Assembly (NCBI RefSeq): GCF_905147365.1
Contig: NC_056419.1
Coordinates: 4,843,501 to 4,907,500, forward strand
Length of the DNA stretch: 64,000 nucleotides
From: Aricia agestis
Taxonomy: Eukaryota; Arthropoda; Insecta; Lepidoptera; Lycaenidae
Direction: 5' to 3'
Made by a program: the position numbers and the translations under genes. Within the stretch, counting starts at the first letter, position 1, and each line of letters opens with the position of its first letter. The notes under the pieces were generated by a model. It saw only the letters and a list, made by a program, of their open reading frames with translations. It was not told the origin of the DNA and did no database searches. Shown here in pieces: positions 22,659 through 34,442 of this stretch.

Positions 22659-23202
22659 TCCATACTAATATTATTAATGCCAACGTTTGCTGTCTGTCTG
22701 TTACTCTTCACGCCCAAACTGCTAAACCGATTTTGCTATAATTTGGTATGGAGAGTGGAGACACTTTGAACCCCGGGAAAGGACATGGTATAATATACCC
22801 TGTCCTTTCTCTTGAAACTGAAACTGGGATAAGTATCATGAAACTCGCCCGGTGCCATCTTTTACTAAAAGATGGAAAATTACAATAGTAACTTAAACTA
22901 ATATACAAAAGCATGTAAAATGTGTTATATTTATATAGAAGCATCAAGCAGCTTACAGTCAGTCAGCTTATATTTCCCAGGGTGTGCTATCATTGAGAAA
23001 ATCATTTATCTTATATAATAAGTAACAAACGTTTTTTAACAACTTTTTTAAATTTATTAATTCCATCATCATCGGCCGCAAAACCCCGTAAGCGATGCAT
23101 AATGGCATTTCCCGACCAAAAAAAATGTATTATCCCGGAAAAGTGTACGGTTCCCGTGCAACAAACGAATTTTGGAGCAACGGAGTTGCGGGCGTCATCT
23201 AG
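22659..23202 (+). mobile_element. Helitron-like element with internal insertion
   Basis: 5' TC (tccatactaatattatt) and 3' 'ttgcgggcgtcatCTAG' followed by host T. About 22800-23100 is foreign to the family and probably a further insertion. It follows another such 3' scrap at 22566-22655. Confidence 0.6.
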
Positions 23203-23506
23203 TAATAATATACAGTCTAATTTTGTAACTGTTATAACATTTATACAAGTCACAAGTATTCAGATTCGCAAAGAAATTAGAAAAGTTACCATACAAATGT
23301 ACTAAGAAATGTTAGTAATTCGCAAAGTTTGTAACTTGTAATACAATTCTGTTTGTTCATTATTCTCAGATGTTCCGACAATGAGGAATAACGGAAACTT
23401 ACAGAAGTAATCTTGAACGCCTGGATCAGTTTGTTGAGCTATGATTTATGAATAAACATTGGTATAAAAATTATGTTAAACTTACGCTTGTATATTTATA
23501 CCGGTA

Positions 23507-24648
23507 CTAGATGTCCCGCGCGGCTTCGCCCGCGTAAATTAGAAATTTTACAGAATCCGTAGCTACATTTTCCCATAAAAAATATTTCCCCCGTTTTCCC
23601 CACATTTTCCTGAGTTTCTTCTGTCGTATTAGTCTTAGAGTAATAATATAATATAACCTTCTCGATAAATGATGAGTCTTACTCGATAAATGATCTATCT
23701 AACACTGAGATAAGTTTTTAAATCGGACCTGTAGTTTCTGAGATTGACGCGTTCAAGCAAACATACTCTTCAGGTTTATAATATTAGGTAGATATAGATT
23801 TTTTTTAATTATCGCTTGACAAACTCGAGTCTCGATCTAAAAGACTACGAAATGGTATAATATGGTAGTGATGATGATGATGATGATGATGATGAAGAAT
23901 GTAATTTGCATAGTAGCATATGCTTTCTGTTCTTAAAACAACGCCGAAACTCCCAAACTTGTATCTATAAAGAATCAGGAATTCTCTCAGCACCTTCCGA
24001 ACCACGGTATACCAGGTATATCTCGGTGCAAAATCTTACTTGTTGGTAGCATATGCTTAGAATACTTCTCACGAAACCGAAGTCACATATGTTTCCCTAT
24101 AAGTTTTGAGGAGTTCCCTCGATTACTTATGGATCCTTCATCAGATCACCACTTTTCTGAATATAATACCAAATTGGGATGATAGCCTATATACCAAAAG
24201 AAAAATTTTGAAAATCGGTTAACAAACGGCGGAGTAATCGTTGAATATAAGAAAACGAACATAACACCTCCCCCATTTTGAATGTTGGTTAAAATTGTAG
24301 CCTATGTGTTATTTATTTAATATTTTAATCAGCACATGAATTGAATAACAAAATTTTTTTCAAATTAATCGTAGCACCATCTGTCAAGACAAACTAAAAT
24401 TGAAATAGAATAATATTGAATGCGATGATAGCGCCGTCCGCCGGATCTAATGTAAAACATTCCAAAATCAACAACTCCTTATAAATAAGAAATTAATTGA
24501 AAAAACATTTTCCAGTAGACCAAACTGTAAATCTAAACCATTCTCGAATCTCCACGAACACACACAAAAAAATTCATCAAAATTGGTCCAGTCGTTTAGG
24601 AGGAGTTCAGTCACATACACACGCACACAAGAAATATATATATTAAGA
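23507..24648 (-). mobile_element. Non-autonomous Helitron, 1,142 bp, copy 1 (inverted)
   Basis: On the minus strand: 5' TCTTAATATATATATTTC and 3' 'gcgcgggacatCTAG', inserted between A and T. Nearly identical over its whole length to 46225-47364 (two differences in the about 160 bp compared, plus one trinucleotide step). It carries an ATG/CAT microsatellite at 23866-23893, which gives a false poly-His ORF. No Rep/helicase. Confidence 0.85.
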
Positions 24649-24654
24649 TATAAA

Positions 24655-24770
24655 AGTAAGTGATAATACTTGAGGGTGTGTTTGAGTTTCTTATATAGAG
24701 TTCACTGTGAAAGTAGCAGCGCTGAAAAAGGTAACTTTCTCTTAACTCTTGTATGGGAAAAAAATATATG
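24655..24770 (+). repeat. Repeat R copy 4
   Basis: 'aagtgataatacttgaggg', 'gttcactgtgaaagtagcag', 'cgctgaaaaagg'. It lies immediately beside the 5' end of the Helitron. Confidence 0.6.
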
Positions 24771-25623
24771 CACAGCCGAACATATTATAACCTCCTCGTT
24801 TTTTGGAAGTCGGTTAAAAAGTCATGACCCTCAGGCGCTTGCCCATACAAATGCAAAAATCACAAAAAATTCGCTAGAGAATAATTGAACCCCAAAGAAT
24901 GTACCTACTTTTGCATTATGTCTGTACAATATGTACACAATAAAGTATAATATTCTATTCCATTCTAATTTCTATTATCACTTTTAAATATTATTTCGTA
25001 ACAAGGTATTTGTCGCAACATGGATTCTGCGAAATTAGTTAATTCTGCTGCAAAATTTACCGGGATAAAAATCATAGAATGTCCTTCACCAGGATCCAAC
25101 TGATCCAAGAATCTACATATACATTTTAATCAATTTAAGTCAGACTTAAACGTGAAAATATAATTGGAAGACAGATAGACAATCTTTCGCATTTATATTA
25201 TCATTTATCAGTATAAATAATGTGTAAACTTATAATTTGTAAATAATTAATTTTAATTTTCACATGTCGAATTCCCAAGATATTTTACGTACTTGGCCTT
25301 TAACAGTTTTTAGTCATTGTTTTTTGTAAATGTCAAATAAGAAGGCCAGCTCAATAATTAGTGAACGAAGCACCTGCTTTATTTTACCCACGATGAAATA
25401 GACGAAAGGACACTCTGTCTCTCTCTTCTCTCTTGTAAAGATAAAAGAAAGAGAGACAAAATTGCTTCGTGCGAGTTTCTTACGCTGGTTTTCGCCAGTA
25501 CCACAGAATATACATTTTTGCCAGTACCAGAACCAGCGGTAGGTGTTGACCCAACAGTCAACATACAAAAAATGTGTTGAAAATTTTACACATTGAATCT
25601 GCTGATATCTAGTTGAATTTCCA
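24771..25623. other. Intergenic, nothing recognised
   Basis: Includes a degraded 'tcggttaaaaagtcatgacc' motif near 24810, the edge of an 'aaccgactt' repeat. The two minus-strand ORFs at 25314-25568 overlap each other and have no features. Confidence 0.35.
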
Positions 25624-26075
25624 AAAAATCAGCCAAGTGCGAGTTGGACTCGTGCACGAAGGCCACGAAGGGTTCCGTACTATTACAGAGCAAAAATATT
25701 ATGTGAAAAATGTGTTTGTTTGTATTGGAGCCCCCTTTGTTATTATATTATATTTTTAAATTTTATTATTAATTATTATGAAAGTATAAAATATACAACC
25801 GAGTATTTTGTGAACATTTCAAGTGCCTGCCTAGTGCCATTATTGATATTGGGCAAAAGATAGCAAAAAAAATATTTAATTTATTTTGTTTTTAGTATTT
25901 GTTCTTATAGCGGCAACAGATATACACAATCTGTGAAAATTTCAGAAGTCTATAGCTAGACTTCGGTTCTTGAGATACAGCCTGGAGACAGACAGACAGA
26001 CGGACAGACAGACATCGAAGTCTTAGTAATACGGTCCCGTTTTTACCATTTGGATACGAAACCCTAAAGAACACA
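25624..26075 (+). repeat. Dispersed repeat with (CAGA)n tract
   Basis: 'gccaagtgcgagttggac' at the left, 'cgaagggttccgtac', then 'atagcggcaacag', a CAGA-type tract at 25985-26015 and 'ggtcccgtttttacc'. I recognise the pattern from many lepidopteran genomes but cannot place the class. Confidence 0.6.
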
Positions 26076-26429
26076 GCGTTTCGCAAAAAATGGAATCTAC
26101 GGGCAAAAGCTTTAGATTACACGAAAAGTGGTTAGTGTAAGTGTAATCTATAGTGACGTCAGAAAAACCCGGAAACCGAATATTTACCCGGTAAAAATCC
26201 GGGAAAGGGTACGAGGAAAATGTAACGAGATAAAAGAGATAGTTTCATAGCGAACCCACTTCCCCCTAATCCTGTTTGTGACTCGAAAGAAACGTTTCAT
26301 TTATTTAAATTAGCACAATATCCTTGTACAGGCTTTTCCAATAATCTACTTATTTGATACACCCGAATATGAACTATACAGTCTAGATATAGAGGTGGTA
26401 TTTGCATAGCAAATTTTTTAACCTAACTT

Positions 26430-26560
26430 TCATATTGCGGTACTAGGAATGGTCCCTGCGGCACGCCAGGCCCCATGGCACCGTTTCTATCATTTACTGT
26501 TAAAATTACCTTTCAACTGCCATATATAAGTCTTAATATTTCACAGAAAGTAATAAGAAA
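26430..26560 (-). pseudogene. Reverse-transcriptase fragment of a LINE
   Basis: The minus-strand frame reads ILTVNDRNGAMGPGVPQGPF. GVPQG is the conserved RT block of jockey-like and related LINEs. A stop interrupts the frame just upstream and similarity ends after it. Confidence 0.5.
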
Positions 26561-27021
26561 TGAATATAATGTTTACATCTTAATATTTTCCTAGGATTTA
26601 GAATTTGATTTTTGCTTGCAGCTTTGTCCCGTATTTTAAGATAGCGCTCTCAGAATATTATCAAAATTCAGAACGAGCCTAAACTCATATAGAATTAATG
26701 TTATCCTTTAGCCTCTTTAGCACTTTATAATATTTTTACAGTGCTCAGACCGCAATTTAGACGTTACAATTTCATTACAAAGGAAAGGACACTCTAAAAT
26801 TTGCACATTAAGCTCGAAATTTCTAAAAATAACATCTGCTCCTAACACTTATTAAGAGACCTTTTTAATGACTCTTGGTCGATGCAAATATGTATATTAC
26901 AGAAAATACTTTCGTCCCGTTTTTATTTTATTTAAAAATTTTGGTCCACTTACGCCAGTTCAAATTCAAGTTAACCCTGTTTTAAATTGTCACGCCTTTT
27001 CTTTCATAATGTAATAAGTAC
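26561..27021. other. Intergenic, nothing recognised
   Basis: AT-rich sequence with no repeat ends or supported ORFs. Confidence 0.35.
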
Positions 27022-27397
27022 TTAAGGGGAGGTTATTCCTAAATTAGCAGGTCGATGTCTGTCAGTGCGAATATCGACGTAAATGAAATTAAAATAACAT
27101 TCATATCAGCGCGCCTTGTACAGTGGCGGTTACGACGCTCGCCGCGTCCATGATAGGGTGAAATAGGAGAAAAAACCTTTTTACTTAGATAAAAAATAGT
27201 ATAACTAAACATGTATCGGTACATTTCCCTGTAAAATTTTAATAGTAATCGAACTGTCCAAATTATTTTTTGATTGAGTCCCTGTAAGTCCTATAAAACT
27301 CAAAATGTTTTTAAAATCGAGGTTGTTTTAGAATATTTTTTTTATCGAGTAAAATTATCTGTATTGTATTTCTAACCATAAAAGTCACTAGTTAAAA
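27022..27397 (-). mobile_element. TTAA-flanked element, 376 bp, copy 1 (inverted)
   Basis: On the minus strand it runs from TTTTAACTAGTGAC to CCTCCCCTTAA. The copy at 55336-55710 is nearly identical and in the opposite orientation. Both end in TTAA, the piggyBac-type target, but the ends are not clearly inverted repeats. Its 61-residue ORF occurs in both copies; I see no domain in it. Confidence 0.65.
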
Positions 27398-27435
27398 GAT
27401 GTATATAGTATCTAATAAAAATCTTATGATCATAT

Positions 27436-27571
27436 GTGTGTATGATATATTATATCATACACACGTCCATGACCAACTTTAAAAACTTTTTTTTGTTCCG
27501 TCGGCGGAATTCGAACCCGCGACCTCCGGATTGAGCTACCAGCGTGCTCACCCACTAAGCCACAGAGGTAA
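27436..27571 (-). mobile_element. SINE-2 head next to a palindrome
   Basis: A tRNA-like head ('gaattcgaacccgcgacc' on the plus strand) with most of the tail missing. At its left, 14-bp arms GTGTGTATGATATA form a near-perfect palindrome (27436-27464). Confidence 0.65.
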
Positions 27572-27689
27572 ATTAATAATAATATATTATAATCCTGGGT
27601 TAAATAGTAAAAAAATACTTATTATTAATTAACACTGGATTAACGTGTTAGGGCCCGGATTTATATTATGTAAATACCATCGACATAAG

Positions 27690-28045
27690 AACTATATGAA
27701 CACGAAATGACCACGACAGACGCCTGCCTTCTAAACTAAAAATGGCGGATTTTACTAGAGATGTCACTGAATAATAAAAAATATCGATATCAATACTTTT
27801 CTAAATAATAGTAAAGGCAAAGACCTCATAGGTCATTGAATTCAAAATTTATGGACTAGAATGGCGGATTTTACTAGAGACGTCACTGAATAAAAAAACT
27901 TCATATCGATATCGATATTTTTTTTATTATTCAGTGACATCTCTAGTAAAATCCGCCATTTTTAGTTTACAAATTTTGAAGGCAGGCGTCTTTCGTGGTC
28001 ATTTCGTGTCCATTAGCCTTAGCACGGCCACCAGTGGAAATGCGA
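27690..28045. mobile_element. Hairpin element A, nested in the left arm of B
   Basis: Arms of about 100 bp (27696-27795 and about 27905-28010) with 'aaaatggcggattttac' and 'agagatgtcactgaataat'. A third partial arm at about 27862-27905 has the same direction as the left arm. A 3-bp AAG flanks both sides and is single in the uninterrupted partner arm of B. Confidence 0.75.
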
Positions 28046-28075
28046 AAGTATGGACAAACTGTGGAGATAAACTTA

Positions 28076-28265
28076 AGGTAGCGTTCCGATCTTTTTTCAT
28101 TCCCAAAAATTCAATTAAAATGCCACTTTATGACAGAGTATAGACCTAAAAATTAAAATAATATCCTACTCTATGACATAATATACTATAGTCTGTCATA
28201 AAGTGGCATTTTAATTGAATTTTTGTCGGTCACGATTGGCTGCGGTAAATATCGGAACGGCACCT
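28076..28265. mobile_element. Hairpin element H1, nested in the left arm of B
   Basis: Ends AGGTAGCGTTCCGAT and ATCGGAACGGCACCT. Inner arms 'attcaattaaaatgccac' and its complement are exact over about 30 bp. Related phrases occur at 19660 and 43262. Confidence 0.75.
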
Positions 28266-28468
28266 ATACGGCCGTTCCCAATATTTGATCTATCTCTGGT
28301 TTTGCCTTACTAGAGATCGGAATAACTCACATTAGACATTAGAGACGTATATTTTATGTCAATTATGAGCTATTCCTATCTCTAGTAGGGCAAAACCAGA
28401 GATAGATCAAATATTGGGAACGGCCGTTAGTTTATGTCCACAGTTTGTCCATACTTATGTCGATGGTA

Positions 28469-29386
28469 TCTATACTTATAAAATTACATGTCCTGACTGA
28501 CTGACTGACTGATTCATCATCGCTGAGCAAAAACTGTATAAGTTACAGCCACGAAATTTGGTGAGTAGGGTTGTTTTATTAAGTAGACACCCAATAAGGA
28601 AGGAATTTTGAAAATTTTACCCCGAAGGGGGTGAAATAAGGGTTGAAAGTTTTAATGAAAGTCCGTCATTTCTTGAGTTAGAAACATGAAACTTTATTTT
28701 TGGGTTACTGATTAAAAATGAATGGATACGTATTTAAGCGTTTTTGGAAATTCTACCCCCAAGGGGGTGAAATTGGGGTTGAAAGTTTGAATGAAACTCC
28801 GTTATTTCTTGAGTTAGAGAAACATGAAATTTTATTTTTGGGTTACTGATTAAAAATGATTGGATACGTGTTTAAGCGTTTCTGAAAATTCTACCCCCAG
28901 GGGGGTGAAATAGGGGTTGAAAGTTTAAATGAAAATCCGTCATTTCTTAAGTTAGAAACATGAAAGTTTATTTTTGGACTGCTGATTAAAAATGAATGAA
29001 TAGGTATTTAAGCGTTTTTAGAAATTCTACCCCCAAGGGGGTGAAATTGGAGTTGAAAGTTTGAATGAAAGTCCGTCATTTCTTGAGTTAGAAACATGAA
29101 ACTTTATTTTTGTGCTACTGATTAAAAATGAATGGATACGTATTTAAGTGTTTCTGGTAATTCTACCCCCAAGGGGGTGAAATTGGGGTAGAAAGTTTCA
29201 ATGAAAGTCCGTAATTTCTTGAGTTAGAAACATGAAAGTTTATTGACGTTTGCGTTTGACGTTTGCTTAAATAGGGTCCGTTTTTACCCTTTGTATAAGG
29301 AACCACAAAAACAAAAAGGAGAAAACTATCCATCTTTGTTATTATTATACTATGTTAACGCGGATGAAGTCGCGGGCAACAGCTAG
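28469..29386 (+). mobile_element. Non-autonomous Helitron, 918 bp, nested in the right arm of B
   Basis: 5' TCTATACTTATAAAATTAC, 3' 'gcgggcaacagCTAG', inserted between A and T. The left arm of B still holds the empty site (complement of 'ggta/tttac'), so both ends are fixed to the base. Confidence 0.85.
28599..29245 (+). repeat. Five tandem copies of a 136-bp unit
   Basis: The marker 'cccccaagggggtgaaat' recurs at 28619, 28755, 28893, 29029 and 29165, that is at spacings of 136, 138, 136 and 136 bp. The array lies inside the Helitron at 28469. Confidence 0.9.
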
Positions 29387-29766
29387 TTTACATATAAATC
29401 CGGGCCCTAGTACAAACAATGCACAGTAACAAGTATACAGAATAAACAAACAACAAGACAAGCTTAGAAAGAGTCACAAAAAATGGCTACTCTCGTAAGC
29501 AAACAGAGGGGACAAAACAAGTAGAGTTGTACCTTTATGCACACAAGTCGACTTGTACCTTTATACACACAAGCAAAGTTGTACCTTTATACACACAAGG
29601 TAGAATGACGTACGTCCTCCTTTTGCAACATGTTGAATGCTTTCGTACGTTTCTATTTCTTGTTGACTTACACTATTTTCTTTGACTCTATCGTCTTACG
29701 TGTATCCTTATTTTGATTTTATTCACCTACTTATTAGTTGCTTAGCATACTGTGATATGGATAGAC

Positions 29767-30138
29767 GCCTCCGTGGTCTAGTGGTATAGCTATTAGCATT
29801 AGAGCGCGGCTCTTGACCGGAGGTCGTGGGTTCGATTCCCGCGATGGAAACATGTTATTTCCAAGTTTGGTTAGGACAATGCAGGCTGATCACCTGATTG
29901 TCTGACAAGTAAGATAATCCATGCGTCGGATGGGCATGTAAAAAGTCGGTCCTGCGCCTGATCTCTCGCCGGTCGTGTCGGTCTTCCGTCCCACTGGGTT
30001 ATGAGAGTAAAGGAATAGAGAGTGCTCTTGTGTACTGCGCACACACTTGGGCACTATAAAATTACTCCTGCGTAGCTGGCCTGGTTTCAATGAAACCGGC
30101 CACCATCACCGAAACCGGTGTGGGAGCTATTATTATTA
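29767..30138 (+). mobile_element. SINE-1, full-length copy
   Basis: Complete head, body and 3' part with a TTA-repeat tail. Inside the tRNA-like head is an extra 'tagctattagcat' segment that would destroy any tRNA fold, while the rest is close to the copy at 2540. Confidence 0.88.
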
Positions 30139-30379
30139 CATGGATATATCCAACCAAAACAGACCTAGATTTACATAGTAACTATGCAGTAATCTGTGCC
30201 TAGATTTTAGTAGAACACTTCGAGTGACAAGATTGCTTTTGGTATGAGGTGCAGCTACACTTGAATTCCCTTGCTATTATTATACTTAATAACATTTTCA
30301 TTAGAAAGAGTGTTAAAGTAAAAAAAGTGTAGGAGAGGTACAATTTCTTCATCTTCATCATCTTATACAATATACACTA

Positions 30380-30760
30380 TGGTTGGGTTGCACCAGAGGC
30401 GTGGTTAAAGTTATGGTCAAAGTTATGGTTATAGTTAAGGCTAATTTAACTTTAACCTTAACTTTGACCACAGAATTTGACAGAAGACGTTGCTGGTCCG
30501 ACAAGGCTTTATAAGAACGTGGGCGGGGGCGCTGCTGGTAAAGGAGAACTGTCAAAAATGGCGTTTTTGTATGATGACAGCGTTAGTTCCTTTTTCGCCA
30601 CGTGCATTTAAAGCCTTGTCGAGCTCTATGGTTATGGTTAAATATGGCGTCTTCATGGCGTCCATTTTTAACTTTAACCAAAGATTTGACATTTTGCATT
30701 GTAGTTAAAGTTACAGTTATAAGTAGTTAAAGTAAGTTGGTGCAACCCACCCTATAACTT
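30380..30760. mobile_element. MITE with TGGGTTGCACCA ends
   Basis: Inverted ends TGGGTTGCACCA / TGGTGCAACCCA, with 'gttaaagtta' repeats in both subterminal regions pointing inward. No target duplication could be fixed. Confidence 0.7.
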
Positions 30761-31321
30761 TTTTTACTATTACCATCTATAAGTAACACTATTATTTTTC
30801 TCACCGTTCACAAGCCTTAACTGTCGACAAATATTAACTCTTACCTTTTAAGTCAAGTTTCATTAATTAAAACTAAAAAGTAGGCTAATGTACAATTCCT
30901 TCGAAATTAAACAATAAAAAGTTTACAGTAATATAACTGTTTGTTAACATTTATAACACTTTATCATAATGTGTTGTGATTATTTCTTTCACTTCATAAT
31001 TACCACCAAAAACAGTTGCTAATTAGTAAACATAACTGTTTGAGCTTATTTGGACTTTAATATCAATTAATTACTTTTTTATGTTTCCCGCTTGTAATTG
31101 GGTAAAAAATAAAAAATGTAATCAACATTATTTTAGTTTCAATTATTTCTACTTTAGATATGAAGAGGCAAATAGGTCGTATGACGGTAAAAAAATAGTT
31201 GTGTGTTAACAAAATATTACTAATTTGACTATCACCTGTTATCTTGTCATCAAAACGAAGTTAATATTATATTTTAATGAACGATTAACTTTCACAGAAA
31301 AAGTTAAATGGTCACCTACCC

Positions 31322-31395
31322 GTTTTTTTTTTTTGTAGTCAAGTAGCCCTGATGTCACTGCGACCCTTGAGGATCTATTGTGACTCCTACTTACC
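31322..31395 (-). repeat. LINE 3' tail fragment
   Basis: On the minus strand 'aggagtcacaatagatcc' to 'gggctacttgactac' and an A-run. It is the same 3' UTR as in the LINE at 12290-12372. Confidence 0.6.
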
Positions 31396-31424
31396 CGCTT
31401 ACTAATATTAAAGAAGATTCACAG

Positions 31425-31706
31425 AAAACCGGCGTGAAGCAGCGCTTCCGCTGTGTTTCGCCGAGTAAGTGAGTTTACCGGAGGCCCAATCCCCTACCCT
31501 TTTCCTTTCCCTACCCTCCCCTATTTCCTTCCGTACCCACCCCTATTCCCTTCCCTACCCTCCCCTATTACCCCTTAGAAGGCCGGCAACGCACCTGCAG
31601 CTCTTCTGATGCTGCGAGTGTCCATGGGCGACGGAAGTTGCTTACCATCAAGTGACCCGTTTGCTCGTTTGCCCCCTTATTTCATTAAAAAAAAAAAAAA
31701 AAAAAA
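31425..31706 (+). mobile_element. Retroposon 3' region with poly-A tail
   Basis: 'gtttaccggaggcccaatcc', a C-rich 'ttccctaccctcccctatt' tract, 'gaaggccggcaacgcacc', 'tgtccatgggcgacgg' and a terminal run of more than 20 A. The same sequence in the opposite orientation is the insertion at 54175. A LINE 3' end or LINE-dependent SINE. Confidence 0.75.
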
Positions 31707-34144
31707 GATTCAAGATGATTTTTCAAATGAGCCAAACAACAAGTAGAGCTTGCGTATAATTCGGTAAGTTTAAGCAATTTTCCCTACTACTAGTTACTAT
31801 ATAAAACGCAATGCAAGAAATCTCTCCTAATGAGACGCGCTCTGTCATAATATGATGCTCAAGCATGTTCCCACACTGTATAAGAAATGTTTATAATAAA
31901 ACTACATTATTCATAGAAGTAATACGGATTATAATTATCCAAGCAAATGCGTCTTACCGTTACATAAACTAGATTGTTGAAGTAGCATAACTACAAGTTA
32001 TTATTGCGATATTTACCGTGGGACAGCTAAAGAATTTATCGATGTAAGGCAGAATACTCGTTACGAAGATATTATGTTATAGATAACTGTAAGGGTCAGT
32101 TAGCATTGAATAAGACGACGAGGTGATTAGAATGAGGAGAAGAGTCATTTAGATCATTCAGATCCTTTGCTAGAATCTCTAGCAAAGGCATGGTCGTATC
32201 GTACTTTTCCTAAATTACATCTTCCAAATTTTAGGCTTAGTCTGAAGTCTGAACGCATGGTTTGGCGGCTACATCGCGACACGCGAGATCACAAGTAAAT
32301 GTAAGTAACGATTTATTTAAATATTATTTAAATAAAAAAATGTAGAGTTCGTTTAATATTAAAAAGGTAAACTCAACTATAAAGCAGCTTTAAAATGCTC
32401 CACTTTTTGAACCCAATAAATATTTTACCCCAATAGAGACTCATTGAAAATTTATTCAGATTCTTCAACAATAAGTCCAGACAAAAATGAACGATTAAAA
32501 TTGACGATAGTTCAGAAATTAATAAAGCTACAAAAACTTGTTAAATAATATAAAAGAAAGTCATATTTGACCTGCCCTAGTTATTTTTTGTGTTACCACT
32601 TACCATTTAGGTACAAGTTTTGCGCTAAAAGTCGTAGTAAAGATTTTTTGTGAATTTCGTGAAATTTCTCCAGAGGAAAAGCACGAATATTTTTAACGTC
32701 GAGTATAATATACCACAATAGGTTAATAGTTTACCTCTACTTGCAGTGAAAAAGATACAACTTTAAAGTGACTGAAAGACTAGGTCGAACTCTAACACAG
32801 ACTGAATCAATAGTCTGCTATAGCTGTACAAAATATTTTTTGTGTGTGCATCTTCATGAGTTATGTCTAGCTATTATTGTCTGTCCATCCTAAACTCATA
32901 AGAGTACCTAATTATAATCGACAGCGAGGATCTACTGAATGATAAATATTAAATAACTAATAAGACTTATCGCTTTTTTTTTTAATAGGTAGCTGTTTAA
33001 TATTTTGCATAAAATAAAAAATGTTTCTAAACACAGGTAACCAGTCTTCTGCTATAATATTTTGTAACTACATCTGAACTGTTCTAAATTCCTTTCCGAG
33101 GAAGAAGTCAATAAAGTTTTTTTAATAATCTACTTAGACTCTCGTTTTAAAAGTAAGCACTACGTTCAAAATCTATACAACGACTGGACTTTAGTAAACT
33201 AGTAGTAATTACTAGTGCAGTCCTTTGACGCTAACAAGTATTGTTCTAGTTCTAGACTTAGCCAATTGTGAAATTAAACGCACATGAAGCGTAACATCTC
33301 TGATAATTGAGGTAGCCATTGTTGGGACAGAAATAGACAGAAGACAGATTGAATGCACAGAATCTTAGTACCTAGTTTTATAACTGTTACATTGTTAGAC
33401 TGTAGTCTGTACTAATTAATCGAGAGTGTCCGTCTGTCTGTCTATTACCTCAACTACTGCGAATATTTGGATGAGAGTCCTCTGAGTCCCTTGAAAGAAC
33501 ATAATAATATTATGATAGTTTTTATCGCGGAAAGAAATTATAGTTTCCGCGAGATAAACCAATTTTCGTACAATGAAGTTGCAGGAAAAAGTTAGTTTGT
33601 TCAAAAAAAGTATCATATGTTTTTTGCTAGCACGCAAAGTATCTTCATGTTGGATTTCATCTAGATCTGTTTAACAGTTAAAGCGAAAGAAGTAACATAC
33701 AAAGACACAGACAGATAGACTTTCGCATTTATCAATAGCTTGGATGCTTTACCTGCCTGTAAAATACCAACTCTACACTTCACTTAGACATTTCGTTTAT
33801 TAACTGTACAAGTATTATAGATTGACAAAATTAATTAATCACTAGTCAAAGAGAACAAAGAGTAGACTTTATCTTTGAAAATTAAAGCCAACAAAATTCA
33901 CGATCCATCTTAGCTAGAATTTTGACGACGTTTTTGCTTTGGTTTTTCAAAGTCAACTTCAAAGTTGTGTTTCATTCATCTCACGATTTCTGCTGCAAGT
34001 TTTCATTTGGACCTGACAACTTGGCAAGTTTGTGAAACTCTACGTTTCATCAAAAAAAATACAGCCACAGAGAGAAATGACGGTTTTAGTTTTCTGTTTT
34101 ATGTAGCAAGAATAATACACAGCATCATTATGCAATCTATCTAT
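31707..34144. other. Quiet intergenic tract, 2.4 kb
   Basis: No repeat ends, no supported ORF. A small hairpin lies at about 32165-32190 ('cctttgctaga / tctagcaaagg'). It lies downstream of Toll, and its lack of repeats is unusual for this window. Confidence 0.4.
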
Positions 34145-34442
34145 ATCTTCTTATATATAAAAATGGATTTTCAAATGTGTTAGTCGCGCTAAAACTCTAA
34201 AACGGCTGAACGGATTGGGCTGATTTTAGTCTTAATTTGTTCGTAGAAGTCCAGGGAAGGTTTTAAAGTGACACGAAGTTCACTGGGACAGCTAGTAAAA
34301 AATAAAAATGAATTTAAAATTTTGTTAGTCCCGCTAAAATTCGAGAACGCCTGAACCAATTTGACTAATTTTAGGTTTGAAATATACGTGGAAGTTCGGG
34401 GTAGGTTAGATCAGGAGGGAAGTGATACAAATATCGCCGTGT
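34145..34442 (+). mobile_element. Two tandem Helitron-like repeat units
   Basis: 34145-34296 ends 'gggacagCTAG', and 34300-34442 ends 'gtgtcatCTAG'. Both contain 'gttagtc.cgctaaaa' and 'tgaac..attt' phrases. About 75 percent alike by eye. Confidence 0.55.

Larger units (their letters stand above)
27649..29409. mobile_element. Snap-back MITE B, enlarged by three nested insertions
   Basis: The outer ends TAGGGCCCGGATTTATAT and 'atataaatccGGGCCCTA' are inverted repeats flanked by TA. The arm continues inward in pieces: 27649-27689, 28046-28075 and 28266 onward on the left pair with 29387-29409, 28428-28468 and inward on the right. Removing the insertions at 27690, 28076 and 28469 leaves about 290 bp of nearly complete palindrome. 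Confidence 0.85.

Noticed and set aside
23805..24005. Poly-His ORF, also present at 46869-47066
   Set aside because: The His run is a CAT microsatellite within the non-autonomous Helitron. Conservation between the copies reflects recent transposition, not coding selection.
28599..29245. Regular repeats as a possible CRISPR-like array
   Set aside because: Units are 136 bp and contiguous, without short repeat/unique spacer structure, in an animal genome.
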